Part shown: positions 1 to 7,932 of the stretch, in pieces | Numbering within the stretch: position 1 is the stretch's first letter | Layout: the number at the start of each line of letters is the position of its first letter | Source of the DNA: Azospirillum soli | GTDB taxonomy: Bacteria; Pseudomonadota; Alphaproteobacteria; Azospirillales; Azospirillaceae | Reading direction: 5' to 3' | Assembly: GCF_017876165.1 (NCBI RefSeq) | Contig: NZ_JAGINQ010000035.1 | Coordinates: 1 to 49,130, forward strand | Length of the DNA stretch: 49,130 nt | The notes under the pieces: model-generated | Told to the model about the DNA's origin: nothing | Databases searched by the model: none | Seen by the model: only the letters and a program-made list of their open reading frames with translations | Position numbers and translations under genes: made by a program

Positions 1-207
1 GCAACGGTTCAATCAGTGCCCACAGGGCGTCGGAAACGAGAGGAGCTGCCATGCCCCTCCCAACAGCCAAATCCCGGTTTCGTTAGGCGCTCTAACTCAG
101 GCCACTAGCATTAACCGTTGGACGCTGGGCTTGAGCGGAGAGATGGCTTCACCTACCATCCCGCAGCCCGCCGCAGGGCTGGCGCGACTTCCATGGCGGC
201 TTCACGA

Positions 208-888
208 ATGATCAAGGTTTTCATCGGCTACGACCCGCGCGAAGCGGTGGCCTTCAGCGTGCTCGAACACAGTATCAACAGGCGGGCGTCCCGCCCCGTC
301 TCGATTACGCCCCTGATGCTCTCGCAGTTGAAGTCCGTGATGTGGCGGGAACGTCACCCGCTACAATCGACCGATTTTTCCTTCTCCCGTTTCCTCGTGC
401 CTTATCTGTGCGGGTACGAGGGGTGGGCGATCTTTCTCGATTGTGACATGCTGGTGCAGGACGACATCGCCCGGCTTTGGGATTTGGCCAACGACCGTTA
501 CGCCGTGCAGGTCGTTAAGCACGACCACGTTCCGCAGGAGGAGCTCAAGTTCCTCGACCAGCCCCAGACCCGCTACGCGAAGAAGAACTGGTCCAGCGTA
601 ATGCTGTTCAACAACGCCCGCTGCACTGCGTTGACGCCGGAGTACGTCAACACGGCGAGCGGCATGGAGCTTCACCAGTTCCATTGGCTGGGCAACGACG
701 ATCTGATCGGAGAACTGCCGCACCGCTGGAACCATCTGGTCGATTACGATCCCCTGGTTCCGCGCGAAGAGATCTCGAACCTGCACTACACCATCGGCGG
801 CCCGTATTTCGAAAAGTACCTGGATTGCGGCTACGCCGACCTGTGGCTGAAGGAGCGCGACCGCATGCTCTACGCCATGCAGAAATGA
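208..888 (+). CDS. GT8-like glycosyltransferase
   Basis: Predicted cytoplasmic sugar transferase of 226 aa. It opens with a nucleotide-sugar-binding style strand (MIKVFIGYDPREAVAF) and has a metal-binding DxD-type motif in FLDCDMLVQDD, followed by VMLFNNARC and a late FHWLGNDD/IGELPHRWN block, as in small GT8-related transferases of polysaccharide clusters. The ATG at 208 starts directly at the conserved strand; an ATG at 193 adds five residues and a TTG at 118 adds thirty unlikely ones. It converges on the broken glycosyltransferase that ends at 902. Acceptor and donor sugar cannot be read from sequence. Confidence 0.75.
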   Translation: MIKVFIGYDPREAVAFSVLEHSINRRASRPVSITPLMLSQLKSVMWRERHPLQSTDFSFSRFLVPYLCGYEGWAIFLDCDMLVQDDIARLWDLANDRYAVQVVKHDHVPQEELKFLDQPQTRYAKKNWSSVMLFNNARCTALTPEYVNTASGMELHQFHWLGNDDLIGELPHRWNHLVDYDPLVPREEISNLHYTIGGPYFEKYLDCGYADLWLKERDRMLYAMQK

Positions 889-901
889 GCGGTCAGAACC
901 G

Positions 902-1961
902 TCACGAACGGGCCGACAGGAAACCGGTCAAGACCTCTTCCCAGCGTTCGGCGACGGCCTGCGGGGTCAGGTCCCGTTCAATCCGTTCCTGGCCCTGGGC
1001 GATGCGCGCCGGCACCGCTGCCCGATGCGCCAGAGATCAGAGGATGCCGTCGACCAGATCGTCGGCCAGCACGGCGGAGTCGGCGAAGGGCTGGTAGCTG
1101 GGTAGCGGAAAGGCCACCAGCAGTCGCCCCGCCCACAGGGTCGAGGCCACGCGGTTGGAGGATTTCGCCAGCTTGTCCCCGGTGGCGGTGCTTGGGACGA
1201 TCACTAGTACTACTGTGTCATAAATCTGATCCCATATAGGGTCTATGACACAGTAGTACTAGATCACAGTCCCCAAACGCGCCGCGCATGACCTCCGGCG
1301 ACCAAGGCAAGCATCGGATCGACAGGCCGTCGCGCCGTTTCGGAAAGCGCTCCGCGACATCCGGCGAAAGCCAGGTGACGATGGTGAGCGTCGGGGTAAA
1401 CTCCGTCAGCCGCCGTCCAAGGTCGGAGATCGCTTTGTCCAGCGCGTCGAGATTTCCCGGCTGCCCGAACCAGAGAAGACGCAAGGGCCGACCGGGACCC
1501 GCATCGAAGGCCGGCGGCTGTGCCTTGCCCTCCACGCAATCGGGTACGAGGGCCACGGGTGTCGTCCGGCCGGGGCGGATGCGGTCGACCAATACGGAAC
1601 TGGCCGCGGTGAAGGCGTCCGCCACTTCCAGCATGCCCGCATAGGTCTCCCGCAAATGGTCCAGGCCCAGAACGTCGTCGCATAGGTCTACAACGACGAG
1701 CGGGCCGCGCTCCTTCACCGCCGACAGGAGGGGGGCAATGTCGGCGAACTGCTTGGCGACGATCACAGCGTCGGCGGCCCTCAGTTCCGAGGAGTCCAGC
1801 TTGCCCGCCAGGGTCTCCGCCTGGGCCAGGGCGATGCGGTGCCCCCGGCGGGCCAGGGCTGCGGCCGGATCGAGGCAGCGCAGCCGATGGCTGCCGAGCG
1901 GGGAGAACAGGCGGCCGTTCCGGTGCTCCAGGTTACCCGATAAAATCCAGAGTAGGTTCAT
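902..1961 (-). pseudogene. Broken glycosyltransferase (insertion plus nonsense codon)
   Basis: Read on the minus strand from ATG 1961, the product starts MNLLWILSGNLEHRNG and runs through a GT-B-like region (LWFGQPGNLDALDKA, VALVPDC). At GDCD it enters a palindromic insertion (1205-1261) and stops inside it. Past the insertion the same protein continues as VIVPSTATGDKLAKSSNRV...PSYQPFADSAVLADDLVDGIL, then meets TGA at 1037-1039 where family members would be expected to have Trp, and continues as SLAHRAAVPARIAQGQERI to a natural stop at 902-904. Removing one CTAG copy and the insertion restores the reading frame. The gene therefore carries two independent lesions and is almost certainly inactive. 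It is divergent from the TPR transferase at 2034, 72 bp away. Confidence 0.85.
1205..1261. mobile_element. MITE-like palindromic insertion with CTAG duplication
   Basis: A perfect 18-bp inverted repeat (tagtactactgtgtcata at 1205-1222, its complement at 1244-1261) encloses a 21-bp centre. CTAG occurs at both edges (1204-1207 and 1259-1262) and the host gene needs only one copy, so CTAG, or TA within it, was duplicated on insertion. TA duplication inside CTAG is typical of the IS630/Tc1 superfamily; that assignment is inference. It has no coding capacity. The first 50 bases recur at 49035-49084 as the end of a longer element, so this copy may be a deletion derivative. Confidence 0.8.
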
Positions 1962-2033
1962 GCGTGCCGCGTGCGAGCCCCTATGGTCAAGGGCTTCATC
2001 CATAAGCCATAGTGCCGGTCGTTCCAACAGCGC

Positions 2034-3677
2034 GTGAGCGTCATGTCCTCCATGCTGCCACAAGACACGCAGCCCATCTCCCCCGCAACTGCGCGGCTCG
2101 CGACGGGGCGTGACCGGTTCCTGGCCGGAGAATGGGAGCGGGCCGAAGAACTGTGCCGGCGGATTCTGGCGGAGCAACCAGAGGACGAGGAAGCCGCCCA
2201 TCTTCTGGGCATGGTCGCGCTTCACGATGGCCGGGTGCCGGAGGCCCTGACTCTGTTCGGGCGGGCGGCGACGCTGCGGCCGGACTATGCCCAGGCGCAC
2301 GGCAACCGGGCCGCCGCGCTGCGCCGGCTGGGGCGGTACGGCGAAGCGCGGGCCGCCTGCCGCCACGCCCTGTCCCTAGCCCCGGCGGAATCGGCCCTGC
2401 TTCACAATCTCGGCGCCATGCTGCGCGAGTTCGGCTTGGAGCGGGAGGCGGCCGCGGTCTTCCGCCGTTTGATCCGGCTGGCTCCGCACAACGCCGCCGG
2501 TTACCACGGGCTGGCCGATTCCCTGCGGAAGGGCGGTGGGCTGGACGAGGCAATCTCCGCCTATCGGACCCTGATCGCTCTGCATCCGGGAGCGGCCCCG
2601 GCGCACGGCAATCTCGGCATCATGCTGCAGTTCCAGAGCCGGCTGGACGAGGCCAAGCGCTGCTACGCCCGCGCGCTTGCAATTGACCCAGGTTATGCTG
2701 AAGCGCGCAGCAATCTCGGCTCGGCGCAACTGCTGACCGGGGAGTTGGCTGCCGGTTGGGTAAACCATGCTGCCCGCTGGAACACGGCGGAGAACGCGGC
2801 GACCCGTTTTGATTCGCCGCTCCCCTCCTGGGACGGGTCGACGTTGGGCGGCAAACGGTTGCTCGCGTGGGGCGAACTGGGCGTCGGCGACGAGATCCTG
2901 TTGGCCGGCATGATCCCCGATCTGGCGGCGCGCGGCATCGGCTGCGTCCTTGAGACCGCTCCGCGACTTGTGCCGCTCTTTGCCCGCTCCTTCCCGGATG
3001 TGGAGGTCGTGCCGCGCCAAACACCGCCGCACCCGGCGACCGCGTGGTCCGACTTGGCCGCCCAGTCGTCGCTTGGCGACCTCGGGCGTTGGTTGCGCCC
3101 GGATTTCGCGGCCTTTCCCCGCCGCCACCGTTACCTCGCGGCAGATCCGGAGCGGGTCGCCGCCTTACGGAGTCGCTACCGTGCGATGGCCGGTGGTGAC
3201 CGCCTAGTCGGGATCTCCTGGCATTCAGCCAACCCCACGCATCGGGATTTCAAGAGCGCGCCCTTGCCGTTGTGGAAGCCGGTCCTGAACCTGCCCGGCA
3301 TCACCTTCATCGACCTGCAGTACGGCGACCGCTCGGCGGATCTGGAAGCCGTGCGCCGTGACCAGGATGTTTCGATCATCCATGACGAGATGATCGATCC
3401 CCTGACCGACCTGGACGGATTCGCGGCTCAAGTCGGCGCGCTGGATCTGGTGATTTCCATCAGCAACACGACGGTCCATGTTGCTGGTGCGCTGGGGGTG
3501 CCGGTCTGGACGCTGCTGGCCCGGCAGACCGGTTTCCTGTGGTGTTGGTTCATAGAGCGGGAGGACAGTCCCTGGTACCCGTCCATGCGCCTGTACCGCC
3601 AAGCCGAGGCCAACGATTGGGCGCCGGTCTTTGAGCGGGTGCGCCGGGATCTCAGCCGTTTTCCGAATAGAGCGTAA
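2034..3677 (+). CDS. TPR protein with C-terminal GT9-like glycosyltransferase domain
   Basis: 547 aa. Residues about 20-240 are roughly six tetratricopeptide repeats (AAHLLGMVALHDGRVPEALT, AHGNLGIMLQFQSRLDEAK and similar). The C-terminal half resembles heptosyltransferase-like GT-B domains, with GELGVGDEILLAGMIPDL, VGISWHSANP, ALDLVISISNTTVHVAGALG and EDSPWYPSMRLYRQ. This architecture is common beside bacterial glycosylation clusters, where the TPRs are thought to bind the acceptor. GTG 2034 is the longest start; ATG 2043 or 2052 are alternatives. It is divergent from the dead glycosyltransferase and upstream of the RTX gene. Sugar and acceptor unknown. Confidence 0.8.
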   Translation: MSVMSSMLPQDTQPISPATARLATGRDRFLAGEWERAEELCRRILAEQPEDEEAAHLLGMVALHDGRVPEALTLFGRAATLRPDYAQAHGNRAAALRRLGRYGEARAACRHALSLAPAESALLHNLGAMLREFGLEREAAAVFRRLIRLAPHNAAGYHGLADSLRKGGGLDEAISAYRTLIALHPGAAPAHGNLGIMLQFQSRLDEAKRCYARALAIDPGYAEARSNLGSAQLLTGELAAGWVNHAARWNTAENAATRFDSPLPSWDGSTLGGKRLLAWGELGVGDEILLAGMIPDLAARGIGCVLETAPRLVPLFARSFPDVEVVPRQTPPHPATAWSDLAAQSSLGDLGRWLRPDFAAFPRRHRYLAADPERVAALRSRYRAMAGGDRLVGISWHSANPTHRDFKSAPLPLWKPVLNLPGITFIDLQYGDRSADLEAVRRDQDVSIIHDEMIDPLTDLDGFAAQVGALDLVISISNTTVHVAGALGVPVWTLLARQTGFLWCWFIEREDSPWYPSMRLYRQAEANDWAPVFERVRRDLSRFPNRA

Positions 3678-4116
3678 GCAGTCGCGATCCAGGTGCGGGA
3701 TCGTTCATCGGAAGCGAATCAATTCTTGTCATGCAGGTTAATTGTACAAGACACGTCGTTATTTCGTGACGCCAATAGGGCGACCAGGAGCGTTAATGGG
3801 CAGCGCATCTTGTCCATCGTGAGCAGAGCGTGCGTGTCCGCCAAAACTGCCCCGTATGCCTTGGGAATCTCTGTTCTGTGCGCCGTTATGCTTCTTCAGG
3901 TCTAACTGTGTGGCTGATATGCAACAATTGTGCGTTCTGATTTTGGCGGAAGCTCGAAAACGGGAGCATCGCACCCGATGAGCTTGCCTTTTTGTGCGAC
4001 ACCCCTTATGCGTATGCACAGTTCAAGGGACTATCGGCCTGGCTCGCCAGGGCTGTGCCTACGGTACTGCCCCCCTTGGATCCAAACGAACCGGTTTATT
4101 GGTTAGAGGGGCTCAA
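3678..4116 (+). other. Long non-coding leader upstream of the RTX gene
   Basis: This 439-bp stretch has no convincing gene. It is clearly more AT-rich than its surroundings (for example around 3720-3790 and 3895-4020), which fits a promoter and a long 5' untranslated region for the RTX gene. A 70-codon frame at 3693-3905 has no recognisable features and no good ribosome site. No promoter could be assigned with confidence. Confidence 0.4.
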
Positions 4117-5616
4117 ATGGCAACGATTACTCTTACTGAGAACTCTGATACCCTGACGTCGTCGTCCGAGGCCGATCTGGTCCTGGGTCTGGGCGGTGGC
4201 GATTCCCTGACGGGCCTCGGCGCGGACACGATCTATGGCGGCACGGGCGAAGACACCCTGGTTGGCCCGAACAGCACCGTCGGTCAGCTGTATTTCGGCA
4301 ACGCCGGCACGGACAACATCACGGGCGGCCTGGGTGACGACAGCCTGTTCGGTGGCGCTGATTCCGACCTTATCAATGGCACCGCTGGCAGCGACCTGAT
4401 CTCTGGCGATCTGGGCAACGATACCCTGATCGGTGGCCTTGGCGCGGACACCATCTACGGTGGCGCCGGCGCCGACTCGATCCTGGGCGGCGTGTTGGCC
4501 ATCGACGTCGCCGACACTGCGGGCAACCTGCTGTTCGGCAACGCCGGCGCCGACACCATCCATGGCGGTGCGGGTGCGGACACCATTTATGGCGGTGCCG
4601 ACAACGACAGCATCCTCGGCGGTACAGGCAACGACCTGATCTCCGGCGATAACGGCAACGACACCCTCACCGGTGGCGACGGCGCCGACACCATTTACGG
4701 CGGTGCGGGCAACGACCTCTTCGTTGCGACTGCCAGCGACACCAACGGCGACCTTCTGTTCGGCAACGCCGGCAACGACACCATCGTGGGCAGCGGCGTC
4801 GCCGACACCATCTATGGTGGCGCCGACAACGACGCCATCTACGGTGGTTCGGGTGCCGACCGTCTGTTCGGCGATAACGGCAACGACACCATCTACGGCT
4901 ATGGCTCCTCTGGTGAAGTCGGCGGCGCGGACACCATCTATGGCGGTGCCGGCAACGACCTGATCTACGGCGCCGCGAGCGCCGGCGAAGGCACTCTGCT
5001 GGCCGGCAACGCCGGTGCCGACACCATTTACGGCTCCAGCGCCGGCAACGACACCATCTACGGCGGTGGCGACAACGACACCATCTATGGTGACGGCTTT
5101 GCCTCCGCCGCGTCCGGTGGCGGCAGCGACGTGCTGTACGGCGACGCCGGCAACGACGTCATCTACGGCGGTTCGGGTGCCGACACCCTGTACGGTGGCG
5201 CCGGCGCCGACACCCTGTACGGTGGCAACGGTTCCGACCGTCTGGTCGGTGACGCCGGTGCCGACGTGCTGGTCTTCAACGACCTCGGTGTCGCGACCTC
5301 CAGCGGTACCGCGTCGATCACCGCGGCTGCGGGCGTCGACTTCGTGTCCGGTTTCGAGCGCGGCACGGACAAGATCGCTCTGTCCACGGCGACCTTTACC
5401 GCGCTGAACGCCGGTGGTGTCGAGGGCCAGGTTTACTCGGCTGCCGGTGCTGGCACGAACGCCGGTCTGTCGAACACCTACCTGATCTTCGACCAGACCA
5501 GCAGCGTTCTGTTCTACGACGCCAACCCGCTCGAAGCGACCGGTGGCCGCAGCGCCATCGCGACCCTCGACGGCGTCACGCAGGTCAGCGCGAGCGATTT
5601 CATCATCATCGCGTAA
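4117..5616 (+). CDS. RTX calcium-binding repeat protein, probably secreted
   Basis: 499 aa, starting MATITLTENSDTL at ATG 4117 after a purine-rich ttagaggggct site. From about residue 25 to 390 it is almost entirely nonapeptide RTX repeats of the GGxGxDxxx type; DTIYGG occurs seven times exactly, with many variants (DTLYGG, DAIYGG, DLISGD). Such repeats fold as a Ca2+-filled beta-roll after export. There is no Sec signal peptide. The C-terminal 110 residues are non-repetitive (LVFNDLGVATSS, FVSGFERGTDKIAL) and end in the hydrophobic DFIIIA, as in type I secretion substrates. There is no enzymatic domain, so a surface or matrix structural role is likely. The gene has its own terminator and is flanked by TPR glycosyltransferases. 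No type I secretion genes are present here. Confidence 0.88.
   Translation: MATITLTENSDTLTSSSEADLVLGLGGGDSLTGLGADTIYGGTGEDTLVGPNSTVGQLYFGNAGTDNITGGLGDDSLFGGADSDLINGTAGSDLISGDLGNDTLIGGLGADTIYGGAGADSILGGVLAIDVADTAGNLLFGNAGADTIHGGAGADTIYGGADNDSILGGTGNDLISGDNGNDTLTGGDGADTIYGGAGNDLFVATASDTNGDLLFGNAGNDTIVGSGVADTIYGGADNDAIYGGSGADRLFGDNGNDTIYGYGSSGEVGGADTIYGGAGNDLIYGAASAGEGTLLAGNAGADTIYGSSAGNDTIYGGGDNDTIYGDGFASAASGGGSDVLYGDAGNDVIYGGSGADTLYGGAGADTLYGGNGSDRLVGDAGADVLVFNDLGVATSSGTASITAAAGVDFVSGFERGTDKIALSTATFTALNAGGVEGQVYSAAGAGTNAGLSNTYLIFDQTSSVLFYDANPLEATGGRSAIATLDGVTQVSASDFIIIA
4201..5260 (+). repeat. Degenerate tandem DNA repeats encoding RTX motifs
   Basis: The nucleotide sequence repeats units like gacaccatctatggcggt and ggcaacgacaccatctac many times in this interval, with codon choice largely conserved between units. 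This makes the tract prone to length change by slippage or recombination. Confidence 0.8.
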
Positions 5617-5632
5617 TCTGCTTACGGTCCAG

Positions 5633-5664
5633 AAAAGGGGCAGGCGAAAGCCTGCCCCTTTTTT
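5633..5664 (+). terminator. Rho-independent terminator after the RTX gene
   Basis: A 13-bp stem (aaaaggggcaggc at 5633-5645 with gcctgcccctttt at 5650-5662), a GAAA tetraloop and a run of six T ending at 5664. It lies 17 bp past the RTX stop codon and should isolate that transcript from the operon starting at 5818. Confidence 0.93.
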
Positions 5665-5817
5665 CTTGCGCGCCGTTTGGCTTTTTCCGGGAAAGCGCAA
5701 CGGGCTGCTTTTTGATCGCCACGGCCGATTCTGCGTCTTTTTTGTTCCGGCCATTGCCTCTCCACGCGCCTGCCCATAAGGTACGCGGCGTCTTTCCCCT
5801 GCCGGTTTCCGTCCGCG

Positions 5818-7932
5818 ATGACCTTGTCCCCTCCGCTTTCGTCTTCCCCGTCTCCGGCTTTGTCTTCGGCCGATCCGTTCGCCGATGCCAGAAGCTTCTT
5901 CATGGCGGGTCGATACGCGGAGGCGGCGGCCTGCTGCCGCAGTGCGCTCAAGGCAGGTCATTCAGTGGCCGACAGTCTGATTCTCCTGGGATCGATCGGA
6001 ACCTTGACGAACACGCCCAAGGCGTCCGTTCCCTTGCTGCAACTGGCCTTGTCGCTGGAACCGAAGAGCATTCCCGCTCTGAACGCCTTAGGTCTGGCCT
6101 TCCATGCGTCCCATGACTACGCCGAGGCCTGCCGCTGCTTCGAGCAGGCTTTGGGCATCGTTCCCGGCCGGGTCGAGCTTTTGCGCAACCTTGCCCATGC
6201 ACAGTTCGGACGAAAGGATTGGGCAAAGGCGCAGGCGGTCTTCGCGCAACTTCACGTCCGGGGGGAAAAGATCCAGAAGGATTGGATTCCCCACGCCCTG
6301 AGCCTGCACCACCTCAAGCGCAACAAGGAAGCGGTAGCGGTTCTGGAGCAGTTTCTGGCCCAGGATCCGAACAATGCCGAGGCTTGGTATGCGCTTGGCC
6401 TGTGCGTGTACGATGTCCAGGGCGCGAGCGCCGCGATCCACGCCTATCGGCAGTGCATCACGCACAATCCAAAAAAATACACGGCTTATCTGAACTTGGT
6501 TGCCATCGCGCACAAGCATTCGAATGCCCAAATGGCCGCGAACGTTGCGCGTGATCTTCTGAAGATCAACAAGAACTATCTGCCGATCTACGGGAATTAT
6601 GGATTGGCCCTGGCTTCGCTTGGCAAGGGCCGTGAAGCGGTGGAAGCGTTCGAGCGGCTGATCGCCGGACAGCCGGCCAATTACCGCTGTCGCAGCAATT
6701 TGCTTTTCTACAGCCAGTATCTGGAAGACACGACGGCGCGCAAGCTGTATGAGCTTCATCACGAATGGGACGTCCGCCACGCCGAACCGTTGCGCCGTTC
6801 CTGGCCCAAGCACCGCAACGACCCGTCGCCGGGCCGGCGTCTGCGCATCGGCTACGTCTCGCCGGACCTGAAATTCCATTCCTGCGCCTGGTTCATGATG
6901 GATCTGCTGGCCCATCACGACCGGTCGGCCTTCGAAATTTACGCCTACGCCAATCTGGAACGGGCGGACAAGGTGACGGACCAATTGAAGGCCAACGTGG
7001 ATGTCTGGCGCGACGTCGACACCCTTACGGAAACCGAACTCGCTCGGCAAATCCACCAGGACCGGATCGACATCCTCATCGACCTTGCCGGCCACACCGG
7101 GCGCAATAGCCTGATCACCTTCGCCTGCAAGCCGGCGCCCGTGCAGGCGACCTGGTTGGGTTACCCCGGCACCACCGGCCTGCGGGCCATCGACTACCGC
7201 ATATCGGACCCCTGGCTGACCCCCGACGACACGCCGGAGATCTTTTCCGAACAGGTCTACAACCTGCCACGGGTTTCCCATTGCTTCCGGGCACCCGAAG
7301 CCGCGGAACCCAACGCTTTGCCCGCCCGGGCCAAAAGTTTTGTCACCTTCGGCTCCTTCAACAACTTCGCCAAGGTGTCGGACACCGCCGCCCGCCTGTG
7401 GACCGCCGCGCTGAACCGTGTGCCCACCGCCCGGCTGCTCCTGAAGTCCCGTTACATCGGCAGCGCGGAATCGCGCGAGGCCATTCTCGACCGCTTCCGG
7501 CGGGCGGGCGCCGACCTGTCGCGCATCGACTTCGCCAACGGCAACGAGCGACAGGACGACCACCTCAACCAGTACGGCCAGATCGACATCGCCCTGGACA
7601 GTTTCCCCTACGGCGGCATGACCACGACCTGCGAGGCGCTGTGGATGGGCGTTCCCGTCGTCACCATGCTGGGTGATCGGACCTGCGCGCGCTACGGCAA
7701 CAGCGTGTTGAACGCGGTCGGGCTGGGCGAGCTGGTGGCGACCGATCCGGAGCAGTTCGGGGAGATCGCCGCCCGGCTGGCCGGCGACTTGGACCAGCTT
7801 GCCGAACTGCGAGCCACCCTGCGCGACCGGATGGCCCGGTCGCCGCTGTGCGATGGCCCCGGCTTCACCCGCGCGATGGAGGCGGCCTATCGTGACATGT
7901 GGAACCGCTGGTGTCAGACCCAAAGCCGGTGA
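5818..7932 (+). CDS. TPR plus O-GlcNAc transferase-like (GT41) protein
   Basis: 704 aa. The N-terminal 310 residues hold about eight TPRs (for example ALGLAFHASHDYAEACRCFE, YGLALASLGKGREAVEAFE). The C-terminal half is a clear SPINDLY/O-GlcNAc transferase catalytic region: RIGYVSPDLKFHSCAWFM, IDILIDLAGHTGRNSL, VQATWLGYPGTTGL, VTFGSFNNFAKVS, LLLKSRYIGS, IALDSFPYGGMTTTCEALWMGVPVV and RYGNSVLNAVGL. The family transfers a sugar from a nucleotide donor to Ser/Thr of proteins in the cytoplasm; bacterial members glycosylate flagellins or adhesins. It starts a tight run of four genes, with the next start overlapping this stop by one base. The neighbouring Thr/Ser-rich RTX protein is a possible acceptor (inference). 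Confidence 0.88.
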   Translation: MTLSPPLSSSPSPALSSADPFADARSFFMAGRYAEAAACCRSALKAGHSVADSLILLGSIGTLTNTPKASVPLLQLALSLEPKSIPALNALGLAFHASHDYAEACRCFEQALGIVPGRVELLRNLAHAQFGRKDWAKAQAVFAQLHVRGEKIQKDWIPHALSLHHLKRNKEAVAVLEQFLAQDPNNAEAWYALGLCVYDVQGASAAIHAYRQCITHNPKKYTAYLNLVAIAHKHSNAQMAANVARDLLKINKNYLPIYGNYGLALASLGKGREAVEAFERLIAGQPANYRCRSNLLFYSQYLEDTTARKLYELHHEWDVRHAEPLRRSWPKHRNDPSPGRRLRIGYVSPDLKFHSCAWFMMDLLAHHDRSAFEIYAYANLERADKVTDQLKANVDVWRDVDTLTETELARQIHQDRIDILIDLAGHTGRNSLITFACKPAPVQATWLGYPGTTGLRAIDYRISDPWLTPDDTPEIFSEQVYNLPRVSHCFRAPEAAEPNALPARAKSFVTFGSFNNFAKVSDTAARLWTAALNRVPTARLLLKSRYIGSAESREAILDRFRRAGADLSRIDFANGNERQDDHLNQYGQIDIALDSFPYGGMTTTCEALWMGVPVVTMLGDRTCARYGNSVLNAVGLGELVATDPEQFGEIAARLAGDLDQLAELRATLRDRMARSPLCDGPGFTRAMEAAYRDMWNRWCQTQSR

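Noticed and set aside
51..86. Eleven-codon frame with an aggag ribosome site at the left edge
   Set aside because: Too short and without context; the window edge hides what lies upstream.
889..1100. Plus-strand frame across the end of the first gene (684-1097)
   Set aside because: It is a shadow of the minus-strand glycosyltransferase remnant, whose translated motifs are convincing.
3693..3905. 70-codon frame in the RTX leader
   Set aside because: No ribosome site, no motif, and composition matches non-coding AT-rich DNA.
4201..5260. Could the regular repeats be a CRISPR array?
   Set aside because: Units are codon-phased, lack unique spacers of constant length and encode RTX motifs.
4096..5961. 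621-codon minus-strand frame opposite the RTX gene
   Set aside because: It mirrors the repeat pattern of the plus-strand gene, starts outside any context, and the product is a low-complexity Val/Gly repeat; the RTX frame has a clear start, motifs and terminator.
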